A stretch of DNA of 64,000 bases from an uncultured Thermoanaerobaculia bacterium (GTDB lineage Bacteria > Acidobacteriota > Thermoanaerobaculia > Multivoradales > Multivoraceae): NCBI GenBank assembly GCA_951813015.1, contig CATOTG010000008.1:186001-250000 (forward strand). Reading direction: 5' to 3'. Both the position numbers and the translations under genes were made by a program. Positions 49,736 through 58,535 of the stretch are shown here, in pieces; the stretch's first letter is position 1; every line of letters starts with the position of its first letter. Below the pieces are notes generated by a model. The model did no database searches. It was not told the origin of the DNA and worked only from the letters and a program-made list of their open reading frames with translations.

Positions 49736-51169
49736 TCAGTTCTCGCGCTGCGACGTCAGTTCAATCTGCTTGTAGCCGCCCTTCCGCCTGAAGTGAATGA
49801 TCAGGTAGAGGAATCCGAGCGCCATGAACACCGGTATGGCCGCGGTGATCCGCAGGGCGGTCTGGCCGCCGTGGAAGGACGCATCGCGTACCGCCTGCTC
49901 GTCGGGGGGCAGCTCGATGCTGAAGTCCTTCGCCTTCTCCATGACCGGACCGGCCTTGGAACCGTCGAGGCCCTGGACGGGGGCGAAGAACAGGAAGCTG
50001 TTCGTGCCGTCGGCCTTGTACTCCTCGTAGACGGCGGGCGCGTTCGCCTGCAGATTGTTCGAGGCGTGCCGGTCCTGCAGGTAGCCGATGCCCGGGCCGC
50101 CGAGAAGCCCCGCCGAGAGCATGCCGACGCCGCCGACGGCGCCCAGGGTGAGGGCGCCGCCCTTGGGGAAGCGCTCGGAGACGACGGCCAGCATCGTCGG
50201 CCAGAAGAAGGCCTTGCCGGCGCCGTAGATCGTCGCGGCGATCATCACGGTGACCGCGCCGGCGAGCGAGCCGAGCGAGTAGAGGCCGATGGCGGCGACG
50301 CAGGCGCTGACGAACAGCAGCCCGAGGGGGTTGATCCGGTGGACGATCGGGCCGGCGAAGAAGCGCAGCACGAACATCAGGATGGAGGTGTAGAGGAGGA
50401 TGAAGAGCCCCTTGCCGCCGAGCACCGTGTCCATGATGTTGACGATCCAGCTGTCCGTTCCGAGCTCGACGTAGCCGATGCAGACGTGGAGCACGAGCAG
50501 GAAGAGCAGCATCGGCGCGGCGAACTCCTTGACCATGTCGATGAACTTGACGCCCGCGGCCGCCGCCTCGGACCTGGGGAACTTCTCCTTGACCATCATC
50601 AGGACGTAGATGAGGGTCGGGACGAGGTAGAGCGCGAGGACGATCTCCCAGCGCACGCGGCCGATCAGGCCGATCCCCAGGAGCGAGCCGGCGATCAGGC
50701 CGGCGGGCCAGCCAGCGTGGAGGATGTTCAGGTAGTGGGTCTTCTCCTTGGGGTACAGGGTCGCGACCAGCGGGTTGATCACCGCTTCGCAGATGCCGTT
50801 CGCGACCGCGAAGATGAAGACGCCCCAGAACAGGCAGAAGTAGGCCCCGGCCCGGGCAAGGTCCGGGTCCGTGTCGATTGCTCCGTTGTAGACGAAGGTG
50901 GCCGCAAGGGCGATGATGACCGACAGCACGTGCAGAACGCCGGCGCCCATCAGGAACGGCTTGTAGCCGTAGCGGTCGAGGAAGGCGCTGGCCAGGAGAA
51001 TGACGAGTCCGAAGCCGACGAAACCGCCGCCGGTGATCTGTCCGAGTTCCGTCTGGGTGAAGCCGAACTCCGTGCCCCACTCCAGGAGGAGGCCGCCCCG
51101 GACCGCCGTGCCAAGTCCGGCAACCAGGATGGTGAGGAAGCTCGCGATCAGTAGCTTGGTCTTGTTCAT
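49736..51169 (-). CDS. Major facilitator superfamily transporter
   Basis: A 477-residue MFS protein. About 12 hydrophobic segments are visible, starting with LLIASFLTILVAGLGTAVRG. The loop 2-3 motif is FLDRYGYKPFLMGAGVLH (MFS motif A-like), and EAVINPLVATLYPKEKTHYL lies in the fourth/fifth helix region. A hydrophilic insertion (about residues 375-430, with APAVYEEYKADGTNSF) lies between late helices. AGGAGGGCC precedes the ATG. It is last in a three-gene run with the Gfo/Idh/MocA oxidoreductase and the PVC dehydrogenase, so it probably imports the sugar or cyclitol they process. Confidence 0.87.
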   Translation of the reverse strand: MNKTKLLIASFLTILVAGLGTAVRGGLLLEWGTEFGFTQTELGQITGGGFVGFGLVILLASAFLDRYGYKPFLMGAGVLHVLSVIIALAATFVYNGAIDTDPDLARAGAYFCLFWGVFIFAVANGICEAVINPLVATLYPKEKTHYLNILHAGWPAGLIAGSLLGIGLIGRVRWEIVLALYLVPTLIYVLMMVKEKFPRSEAAAAGVKFIDMVKEFAAPMLLFLLVLHVCIGYVELGTDSWIVNIMDTVLGGKGLFILLYTSILMFVLRFFAGPIVHRINPLGLLFVSACVAAIGLYSLGSLAGAVTVMIAATIYGAGKAFFWPTMLAVVSERFPKGGALTLGAVGGVGMLSAGLLGGPGIGYLQDRHASNNLQANAPAVYEEYKADGTNSFLFFAPVQGLDGSKAGPVMEKAKDFSIELPPDEQAVRDASFHGGQTALRITAAIPVFMALGFLYLIIHFRRKGGYKQIELTSQREN

Positions 51170-51205
51170 TGGCCCTCCTGGAGCCGGTCCGTTTGGTTTG
51201 GGGTC

Positions 51206-52318
51206 CTATGGCCCGAGCGTGAAGCCGGGCAGGCGAACGATCTCGCCGCCCTTCGTGGCGGACTCGTGCGCGCAGATTCCGACGCAGGTCCAGTTGGCGC
51301 TGGTTGTCGCGTTCGGCCAGGGATCGCGGTCGGCGCGAAGCGCGCTGAGGAACTCGTGGACCAGGTGGGGGTGGGATCCGCCGTGGCCGCCGCCCTGGAT
51401 GAAGGAGAGGTGCTCCGCGTCGTGGATTTCCTGCGGCAGGGTGAAGTGGCGGATCTCCTCGGGCAGGAGGTGCGCATAGTCCGGCACGTCTGTCTTCTCC
51501 GGGATCTCGTGCTCGGGTTTCTTCGCCGTGTGCAGGACGTGCGGTTCGTTCTCGATCAGGGTCCACTCGAAGCTCTTCTTCGTCCCGTAGACGTCGAAGC
51601 TCTCGCGGTACTGCCGGGCGACGTCGTAGAGGAAGCGCCAGATATGCGCAGTGAGTTCGCGATCCTTGAACTTGATGTGGCAGGTCTCGACGGCGAAGCG
51701 GTTGCCCGACTTCTCGGCGATGTCGGAGCGGACCGAGCCGGAGCCGAAACAGCTCACGCACTCGGCCAGTCCGTCGACCAGGCCAAGGCACGGGCTGACG
51801 ACGTGGGTCGCGTAGTGCATCGGGATCATCCGCTCCCAGTAGGACGGCCAGCCGTCCATGTCCTGCGGGTGCGAGGCGGCGAGGTGCTGGATTTCGCCCA
51901 GCTCGCCCTTCGCGTACAGCTCCTTGATGAACAGGAACTCGCGGCTGTACACGACCGTCTCGGCCATCATGTACCTGAGACCGGTCTCCTCGACTTTCTC
52001 GACGATCTTGCGGCAGTCGTCGACGGTCGTCGCCATCGGCACGGTGCACATCACGTGCTTGCCGGCGTCGAGCGCGGCCAGCGACATCCAGGCGTGGTCG
52101 GGAATCGGCGTGTTGATGTGAACGTAGTCGACGGCCGGGTCGGCCAGCGCGTCGTCGTAGTCCGTGTAGCGATGCTCGATGCCGAACTGGTCGCCGACCT
52201 GGTTCAGCTCCGATTCGTCGCGGCGGCAGATCGCGTGGACGTTGACGCCGGGGTACGCCTGGTAGATGGGGATGAACTCGGCGCCGAAGCCGAGTCCGAT
52301 CATCGCGACGTTCGTCAT
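51206..52318 (-). CDS. Gfo/Idh/MocA family oxidoreductase
   Basis: A 370-residue NAD(P)-dependent oxidoreductase. The Rossmann motif is VAMIGLGFGAEFIPIYQAYP, followed by VHINTPIPDHAWMSLAALDA and GKHVMCTVPMATTVDDC. In this last segment the usual EKP lysine position reads TVP, so the catalytic lysine of the consensus is replaced. The C-terminal alpha/beta domain contains ETCHIKFKDRELTAHIWRFL and GGGHGGSHPHLVHEFLSALR, where the histidines match the substrate-binding region. No signal peptide is seen. It lies 36 bases from the MFS gene. Sugar or inositol-type substrates are typical; the lost lysine suggests altered chemistry such as 3-keto-sugar handling. Confidence 0.85.
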   Translation of the reverse strand: MTNVAMIGLGFGAEFIPIYQAYPGVNVHAICRRDESELNQVGDQFGIEHRYTDYDDALADPAVDYVHINTPIPDHAWMSLAALDAGKHVMCTVPMATTVDDCRKIVEKVEETGLRYMMAETVVYSREFLFIKELYAKGELGEIQHLAASHPQDMDGWPSYWERMIPMHYATHVVSPCLGLVDGLAECVSCFGSGSVRSDIAEKSGNRFAVETCHIKFKDRELTAHIWRFLYDVARQYRESFDVYGTKKSFEWTLIENEPHVLHTAKKPEHEIPEKTDVPDYAHLLPEEIRHFTLPQEIHDAEHLSFIQGGGHGGSHPHLVHEFLSALRADRDPWPNATTSANWTCVGICAHESATKGGEIVRLPGFTLGP

Positions 52319-52352
52319 TTCGGTGTCCTCGGGAACCTGGCTCAGGGCGGCC

Positions 52353-55300
52353 TCAGGGGCCCTGAGGGTTCGTCTCTTCCTGGGCGGTCATCAGGTACGC
52401 GACGAGGTTCGTCACTTCGTCGTCGTCGTACCCGTCGAGCAGTCCCTCCGGCATCATCGAGAGCGGGAAGTAGTCGTGCGACTGGATGTCCGAATGGGGG
52501 ATGACGATCTCGTCCTGGCCGACGACCCGCAGCGTCATCGCTCGGGCGTCCTTCGTCGCCACGGTGCCTGAGTAGGTGCGGCCGTCCCGGGTGGTCACCA
52601 TCAGGGTCTGGTAGGCGTCCTGCATGTCGCCGCTCGGGTCGATGATGTTCGTCATCAGGTAGTCGAGCTCGGTGCGGTTGGAGCCGGTGAGGTCGGGTCC
52701 GATCATGCCGCCCTCGCCGAACATCTGGTGGCAGACGCCGCAAAGCTCGCTGAACATCTGCTCGCCGTGAGCCGGGTCGGCCGCCGCTATCGCCTCGTCG
52801 TTCAGCATCGTCGTGTACTTCGCGATGGCGGCGGTCTTCTCGCTGGAGACCCGGGTGATCGGTCCCCAGACCTCTAGGAAGCCGCTGCCGACGACCCGGT
52901 GGAGCTGGCGGGCGACGTAGGCCGGCACATCGCGTCGGGGGATGTCCTCGCTCTTGATCGCGCCCATCAGCACCCGGCCGTAGATGGGCCGGGACGACAG
53001 CGTCTGCACCGCGGCGAGCTTCTCGTCCGAGTTGAAGGCGCCGTAGTGGCCCAGCAGCAGGAACGCGGATTCCCAGCCGCCGTCGAATGCGGCGTAGGCC
53101 CGAATCGCGGCGAGGCGCAGCTCCGGCACTTCCAGCAGGGCGGGGAGCCGCTCGAAGAGCTCCGAGTGCTGCTGGTCGGCGAGGCCGCGGATGGCCCCCC
53201 GCCGGTCTTCGGCCGGCGCGCTCTCGTCGTCGAGCGTGGCGAGGAATCGACGCGCGACCTCGACGCCGCCGAACTGCTCGTCGACTTCCTCGGCGAGGTC
53301 GGCGAGCGACTTGTCTCTCTTCAACTTGCGGTAGGCGGAAGCCCAGTCCTCCGGCCGGTCGAGCTCGAACTGGCCTTCCAGCCCGTCCCGCATGCCGCGC
53401 AGAAGCGCGGGTCGGGCGTCGGACCGGTCGTCGATGGAGGTGACGAGGAACTCGAGCTGGTTCGCGGCGACGGCGCGGCGCGCGATGTTCTCGGAGAGCA
53501 TCGGGATCCGGGAGGTCCGGGCGAGCCGGAGCGCGCGCTGGGGGTCTTCCGGAACCAGGGGCTCGAGGCCGAACCAGATCATCTTGGGGATGTTGTGGTC
53601 GTCCGCGTCCTCGCCCTTCGTCGCCAGGTGCTCGGCGATCGGCCACCGCACCTCGTGCTCGACGCGCTGGAGGGCTGCCGCCAGGTACAGGCGGACCACG
53701 GGGGAGGCGTCGCGTTCGGCCAGTTCGATGAACTTTTCCGTTGCGGCAGCCGGCGCGTCGTGATCCTCGGTCAGGAGCTGGATCGCCCAGGCGCGGACGT
53801 GCTGATCCTGGTCGTCGAGTGCTTCGGTCAACTGGTCTGCAGTGAAGCCGCCGGTCACGTGGAGCGCCCACATGGCCCGCAGACGGAGGTCGCCGTCCGG
53901 GTTGGACGCGAACATCTCATGCAGCGCGTCGTGCACCGAGGCGTCGACTTCGCCCTTGGCCGCGCGGCCCTGGAGGACGACCCGCGCCCGGCGCGCGTGC
54001 CAGGAACTCTTCGAGAGTTGCAGTTCGACCAGCTTCTCGTTCGACATCGCCTTGACGTCGTCGTAGCGGCCCTCCCAGTCGTCCGCGCGGGACTGCTCGG
54101 GAGCGATGCGGAAGATGCGCCCGGTCTCCTTGTGCTGGACGTCGTTGCCGCAGATGTCCGCGTCGTGCCAGTCGAGGACGTAGACGTCGCCGCCTGGTCC
54201 GATCTCCATGCTGAAGCCGACCCACTGCTTGTTGTTGGCGAGCAGGAAGTCCTCGCCGTGGCTGGCGACGAAGCCCGAACCCCTGGGTTTGAGCTCGTCG
54301 GAGAGCACCGCGTGCTCGTGGATGTTCGCCATGAACAGCCGGCCGTAGTGCTCCTCGGGGAAGGCGTCCGACAGGTAGACGCGAGCGCCGCCGTGGGCGG
54401 ACCGGTGCCGGTGGTCGACGATCGTGCGGATGTCGCCGTAGACGTACGGATTGAAGTGCGAGCCGCCCTGCCGGTGGTAGATGCCGCCGGGGACGACGTG
54501 GAACAGGTGGGGGATCACGCAGGCGGTGATGAAGATCTGGCCCTTCGCGTCGTAGTCGATGCCCCAGGGGTTGCTGAAGCCGTGGGCGACGACCTCGAAC
54601 CGGTCCTTGGTCGGGTGGTAGCGCCAGACGCCGCCGTTGATGTCGACCCCGTCCGCTTCGAAGAGGTCGTCCGGGAAGGGATCGTTGTGGCCGTAGATCG
54701 TCTCCTCGGGGCCCGGCTTGCGAATCCTGGAGGGCGTCGCGAACCCTTCCAGGCCGTAGAGCCAGCCGTCGGGCCCCCAGTGGAAGCTGTTGATCGTCTC
54801 GTGACGGTCCCGGATGCCCCAGCCGGTCAGCAGGATCTCGGCGTCGTCCATGTCCGCCGCGTCGTCGCCGTCGCGGTCGGGCAGGTAGAGCAGGTGGGGC
54901 GGGGCGCCGAGGAAGACGCCGTCGAAGCCGACCGCCAAGGCCGCCGGGAAGGGGATGCCCTCCGCGAAGACCTTCTTGCTGTCGGCTGTCCCGTCTCGAT
55001 CCGTGTCCTCCAGGATCAGGATGCGGCTGTCGCCCGAGCCGGAGAAGCCGCGGCCGCGGGTCTCGTAGTCGCGGTTCTCGGCAATCCACATGCGGCCGCG
55101 GTCGTCCCAGGCGAAGGCCATCGGCTGGGTGATCATCGGCTCCGAGGCCCAGGCGTTGACCTGGAATCCGTCGCGCACCGTCATCGCCGCGACCGCCTCT
55201 TCCGGGGTCAGGAACTTCTCCTGCTTCGCCTCCTGCTGGGCGATGCCCCAGAGCGACGCGGTGGAGTAGGCGTCTTCGGCCGCTCCCGTGTACTCGTGCC

Positions 55301-56291
55301 AGTCCTCGGTCAGTTCGAGATCGTTGAGTTCGCCGGTGTAGACGATGAGCCGGTGGCGGATGACCTCGGTCACGCCCTCGGGGATGTGCCAGTCGCCCAT
55401 CCGCGCCCGCGTCGGGCCGACGCCGAGCTGGCCGTCGACGCGCCAGGTCTGGGGGTAGCCGGCGTTCATCGGGTGGTCGAAGATGGCGACGTGGAGGAAG
55501 TCGTCGCGGCCCTCGACCTGCATGCCGACGTCGACCCACATCGCACGCTGACCTTCGGCCTGCCTGTTGCGCTGGCGGGCCGCGTTGACCGCCTCGCCGG
55601 GAATGTCCTTGTGCCAGGGCATGCGCAGGAACATGCCGCCGTAGGACATCTCGTTGATCGAGACGTCGGTGTGCGCCTCGCCGGCCCATTCGAGATCGAG
55701 GATGAAGCGGTCTTCCTCGGCCCGCATCGTCCAGTTCTGGGTCTCCGTCATCAAGGCGTTGCCGTCGGCGTCGAGCATCCCGTAGACCGTCTGCCACTGC
55801 ACCTCGGACCCGGACTCGGTGACCACGGTGGCCGAATCGCGGCGCCAGTAGTCGCCGCCCGGGTTGTGGAAGTAGTCCCGGCCGACCGCCTTGGCGATGT
55901 CCTCCGGCTTGTCGCGGCGATAGAACCACTGGCGGAGCGTGTCCTCGTCCATCGGCTCGCCGTTGACCCGGGTGAAGCCCCAGTAGAGCCCGGTCTGGTG
56001 GGGGTGGTGGCCCGGGCTGTACTGCGTCGCCAGCCCCTTGCCGTCCGGGGCCGCGATCGGGTGCAGGAACGGACGGTGCTCTGCGCCGGCGTTCTGGGTG
56101 ACGATGGGTTCGTCTTCGCCCTCGCGGTAGATCGCAATCGAGCCGGTCTCCCCGTCCTGGACTGCGCGGAGCGGGACCGTGTTTTCGGACTCCCGGGCTT
56201 GCGCTCCTTCGGCGCCGGTGCTCTGGGTGCAACCGATGCCGAGCGCCGCAAGAACGACTGCTGCGAATGCCAACGTGGCCGGACCTCTCAT
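52353..56291 (-). CDS. Giant lipoprotein: DUF6807/PmoA-like domain + PVC-type dehydrogenase propeller + HEAT repeats + cytochrome c
   Basis: A 1312-residue exported lipoprotein (lipobox LAALGIGC, C21; GGAGG 9 bases before the ATG). Residues about 50-390 are a DUF6807 (PmoA-like) domain with HHPHQTGLYWGFTRVNGEPM. Residues about 400-850 are a six-bladed propeller of the PVC-type dehydrogenase group: VNAWASEPMITQPMAFAWDD, RGRMWIAENRDYETRG, FHWGPDGWLYGLEGFATPSR, GFSNPWGIDYDAKGQIFITA. Then come HEAT-like helices (about 860-1150). A C-terminal cytochrome c follows with ELCGVCHQMFGEGGMIGPDL (CxxCH) and a methionine-bearing DYFPLSMMPEGLLDGYDDDE. It is the promoter-proximal gene of the operon. It probably oxidises a sugar or alcohol in the periplasm and passes electrons to its own heme. 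Confidence 0.87.
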   Translation of the reverse strand: MRGPATLAFAAVVLAALGIGCTQSTGAEGAQARESENTVPLRAVQDGETGSIAIYREGEDEPIVTQNAGAEHRPFLHPIAAPDGKGLATQYSPGHHPHQTGLYWGFTRVNGEPMDEDTLRQWFYRRDKPEDIAKAVGRDYFHNPGGDYWRRDSATVVTESGSEVQWQTVYGMLDADGNALMTETQNWTMRAEEDRFILDLEWAGEAHTDVSINEMSYGGMFLRMPWHKDIPGEAVNAARQRNRQAEGQRAMWVDVGMQVEGRDDFLHVAIFDHPMNAGYPQTWRVDGQLGVGPTRARMGDWHIPEGVTEVIRHRLIVYTGELNDLELTEDWHEYTGAAEDAYSTASLWGIAQQEAKQEKFLTPEEAVAAMTVRDGFQVNAWASEPMITQPMAFAWDDRGRMWIAENRDYETRGRGFSGSGDSRILILEDTDRDGTADSKKVFAEGIPFPAALAVGFDGVFLGAPPHLLYLPDRDGDDAADMDDAEILLTGWGIRDRHETINSFHWGPDGWLYGLEGFATPSRIRKPGPEETIYGHNDPFPDDLFEADGVDINGGVWRYHPTKDRFEVVAHGFSNPWGIDYDAKGQIFITACVIPHLFHVVPGGIYHRQGGSHFNPYVYGDIRTIVDHRHRSAHGGARVYLSDAFPEEHYGRLFMANIHEHAVLSDELKPRGSGFVASHGEDFLLANNKQWVGFSMEIGPGGDVYVLDWHDADICGNDVQHKETGRIFRIAPEQSRADDWEGRYDDVKAMSNEKLVELQLSKSSWHARRARVVLQGRAAKGEVDASVHDALHEMFASNPDGDLRLRAMWALHVTGGFTADQLTEALDDQDQHVRAWAIQLLTEDHDAPAAATEKFIELAERDASPVVRLYLAAALQRVEHEVRWPIAEHLATKGEDADDHNIPKMIWFGLEPLVPEDPQRALRLARTSRIPMLSENIARRAVAANQLEFLVTSIDDRSDARPALLRGMRDGLEGQFELDRPEDWASAYRKLKRDKSLADLAEEVDEQFGGVEVARRFLATLDDESAPAEDRRGAIRGLADQQHSELFERLPALLEVPELRLAAIRAYAAFDGGWESAFLLLGHYGAFNSDEKLAAVQTLSSRPIYGRVLMGAIKSEDIPRRDVPAYVARQLHRVVGSGFLEVWGPITRVSSEKTAAIAKYTTMLNDEAIAAADPAHGEQMFSELCGVCHQMFGEGGMIGPDLTGSNRTELDYLMTNIIDPSGDMQDAYQTLMVTTRDGRTYSGTVATKDARAMTLRVVGQDEIVIPHSDIQSHDYFPLSMMPEGLLDGYDDDEVTNLVAYLMTAQEETNPQGP

Positions 56292-56861
56292 GCCGGACTT
56301 CCTCCATAAGACGCGAAGGTCTGTGGTTGAGACAGGCGGGCATCCTATCGTCCCCGAAGATCGCAGGATTGGTCGGGTCTTCGCGCGGCTTCGGCGACGC
56401 CGAGAGGTTCCTTGACCATCTCGCCCCGGGGCGTAGGCGTAGCGGGCTTCACGGTTGGCCAGGGCAGGCAGGCCGATGCGCTCGTGGATTCCCTTGTCGA
56501 GGTAGAGCCGCCTCGACATCTCCCCGGAGTCCTGGGCGCCACTCCGCCGCGTCTGTGCCGGAGAGCTCGCCGCAGGGGAGGGGAAACGCTCAGACAGCTC
56601 GACGTCGCAGTACCCGCTGCCAGCGCGGTGATCCCAAGACGAGCGGCGATGCGTTCTTCATGGGCTACATTCTCCAGGTTGTCTTCGATCGTCGACCGGG
56701 CGATCCGCCGATCTCAAGGGGCCGACCTTCCAGGTTCTCTTCAAGAGCAGCGATGCGGTCAGGCGACCCGCCCGGCCGGCGAGTTCTTCGCGGAAGCGGT
56801 CGGCGGCGGTCGAAGACGACGCGTCCCCATTCTGCGAAATCGCCTTGACAAAGGAGCCGCA
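56292..56861. other. 570-base gene-free stretch with possible decayed coding sequence
   Basis: The stretch lies between two divergent genes and has no intact gene. On the minus strand, about 56400-56520 reads RRLYLDKGIHERIGLPALAN, then a broken frame. About 56600-56700 reads NVAHEERIAARLGITALAAG. Both look like eroded protein-coding sequence, but I could not assign a family. The PH-domain promoter must be near its right end. Confidence 0.4.
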
Positions 56862-57461
56862 ATGACCGATGTCGCGATAGCCGATCCGGAACTCCACACG
56901 GGCGATGAGGCAGTCCTTCGCCAGGCCGCGTTCAACCCGCAGGTGCGCAAGTACTGGTTGCTGACGGGAGCGTTGATCCTGACGGCTACCATCGTCGGCA
57001 TCCCGCTCCTCATCTTCTGGTTCCCCATCGGCTACGCGCTCACGGGGAGGTACATGGAGCGCCTCCGCTGTGTGCTGACGGAGAAGAACCTCCACGTTGC
57101 GCGTGGCGTGCTGGTGCGGCAGGAGAAGACGGTTCCCCTGGACAAGATCACGGACTTGGCGATGTCCCACGGGCCGATCATGAGGTCCCTGGGGCTGCGC
57201 GGACTCTCGGTCGAGACGGCCGGACAGTCCGGGCCGGGCAGCCTGATCAAGCTGGTCGGCATCGAGGGAACCGAGGAGTTCCGGGCAGCAGTCCTGGCGC
57301 AACGCGAGCGCGTCGGAGGATCGGGAGGAGCATCGGCGGCTCCGTCACCTGCGGCCGCGGCTGCGGGTGAAGCGGCGGTGGAGTCCGGCAAGCTGCTGAC
57401 GGAGATCCGGGACGCGCTGTTGCGGATCGAAGGTCGGCTGGCCGGCAACTCCGGAGGATAG
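56862..57461 (+). CDS. Membrane-associated bacterial PH-domain (bPH2) protein
   Basis: A 199-residue protein. Residues about 30-60 hold two closely spaced hydrophobic segments (YWLLTGALILTATIVGIPLL, then IFWFPIGYAL). A bPH2 (YdbS-like) domain follows: RCVLTEKNLHVARGVLVRQE, KTVPLDKITDLAMSHGPIMR and LGLRGLSVETAGQSG. The C-terminus is an Ala/Ser/Pro-rich linker and a short helix. AAAGGAG lies 7 bases upstream of the ATG at 56862. The frame is open upstream but the extension is not protein-like. Members are membrane-linked proteins of unknown molecular role. It is followed by the MDR reductase. Confidence 0.83.
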   Translation: MTDVAIADPELHTGDEAVLRQAAFNPQVRKYWLLTGALILTATIVGIPLLIFWFPIGYALTGRYMERLRCVLTEKNLHVARGVLVRQEKTVPLDKITDLAMSHGPIMRSLGLRGLSVETAGQSGPGSLIKLVGIEGTEEFRAAVLAQRERVGGSGGASAAPSPAAAAAGEAAVESGKLLTEIRDALLRIEGRLAGNSGG

Positions 57462-57518
57462 GGTGCCGCGACCGGCGTGACGCCGGTGCAGAAGCCAGGA
57501 ACCCCTCAGGAGGCGACC

Positions 57519-58535
57519 ATGACCGAGAACCGCCAGATCATCATCGATTCGCTGCCGACGGACCGGCTCGAGCCGGGCAACTACGCGCTGCGCACGGTGG
57601 AGGCGCCCGTGCCGGGCGACGGGGAAGTGTTGTGCCGCACGCTGGCGATCACGATCGGGGCCGGCCAGCGGGCCGGACTCCAGGGCAGCGCGAGCTACGC
57701 GGGAGCGCCGCGCGCCGGAATGGTGATGGGCGGCACGGCCGTGGCCCGGGTCGAGGCGTCGAACGACGGCGGGGCGCCGGTCGGCGCGCTGGTCGTCTGT
57801 CCGGCCGGTTGGCAGGACTACTCGGTCCATCAGGCGGCGAAGGTGCGGATCGTCGACGAGCGGGGCGGCAGCGGCGGCGACCCGGCCCATCATCTTGGCG
57901 TCTACGGCACGAACGGGCTGACCGCCTACTTCGGGCTGTTCGACGTCGGCGAGCCGAGGGAGGGTCAGACGGTCCTGGTCTCGGCGGCCGCCGGTTCCGT
58001 CGGGCACCTTGTGGGCCAGATGGCGAAGATCGCCGGCTGCCGGGTCGTCGGCGTTGCCGGCGGCGAGTCGAAGTGCCGCCTGCTAACCGAGGAGCTCGGC
58101 TTCGACGCTGCCGTGGACTACAAGAGCCCCAACTTCCGGCTCGAGTTCAAGGAGGCGTTGCCCGAGCGCATCGACATCTACTTCGACAACACGGGAGGCG
58201 AGGTTTTGGGCGGCGCGTTGCGACGCATGAGAGTCGGTGGCCGGATCGTCTGCTGCGGCGTGGTTTCGCAGTACGACACCTCGAATCCGTCGCCGGGGCC
58301 GCGCGGTGTGCCGGGCCTGTTGATCAACTTCCGCGTCCGCATGGAGGGCTTCCTCGTCTTCGACTACGCCAGGCGCTATCCGGAGGCTTGGGGCCGGATG
58401 CGCGAGTGGGTCGAGGCCGGCAAACTGGTCCCGAAACAGGACGTTTTCGAAGGCCTGGAGAAGGCGCCGGAGGCGTTCGTCGACCTGCTGGCGGGCGGCA
58501 ACGTGGGCACGCGGATCGTGCGGGTGGCGTCGTGA
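57519..58535 (+). CDS. NADP-dependent medium-chain reductase, zinc-independent (prostaglandin-reductase/CurA-like)
   Basis: A 338-residue MDR-superfamily enzyme without zinc ligands. The N-terminal GroES-like half carries VMGGTAVARVEASNDGGAPV. The Rossmann half has GVYGTNGLTAYFGLFDVGEP, ETVLVSAAAGSVG-type AAAGSVGHLVGQMAKIAGCR (nucleotide binding) and IDIYFDNTGGEVLGGALRRM. MRVGGRIVCCGVVSQYD follows, and GFLVFDYARRYPEAWGRM is the ending typical of PTGR/CurA proteins. AGGAGG lies 6 bases before the ATG. It reduces double bonds of unsaturated ketones or CoA-like substrates using NADPH in the cytosol. Its stop overlaps the next start (GTGA). Confidence 0.88.
   Translation: MTENRQIIIDSLPTDRLEPGNYALRTVEAPVPGDGEVLCRTLAITIGAGQRAGLQGSASYAGAPRAGMVMGGTAVARVEASNDGGAPVGALVVCPAGWQDYSVHQAAKVRIVDERGGSGGDPAHHLGVYGTNGLTAYFGLFDVGEPREGQTVLVSAAAGSVGHLVGQMAKIAGCRVVGVAGGESKCRLLTEELGFDAAVDYKSPNFRLEFKEALPERIDIYFDNTGGEVLGGALRRMRVGGRIVCCGVVSQYDTSNPSPGPRGVPGLLINFRVRMEGFLVFDYARRYPEAWGRMREWVEAGKLVPKQDVFEGLEKAPEAFVDLLAGGNVGTRIVRVAS

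Noticed and set aside
52899..56309. Plus-strand open frame of about 1136 codons opposite the PVC dehydrogenase
   Set aside because: Its sequence is Val/Gly/Arg/Asp-rich without motifs, and the minus-strand protein has four recognisable domains.
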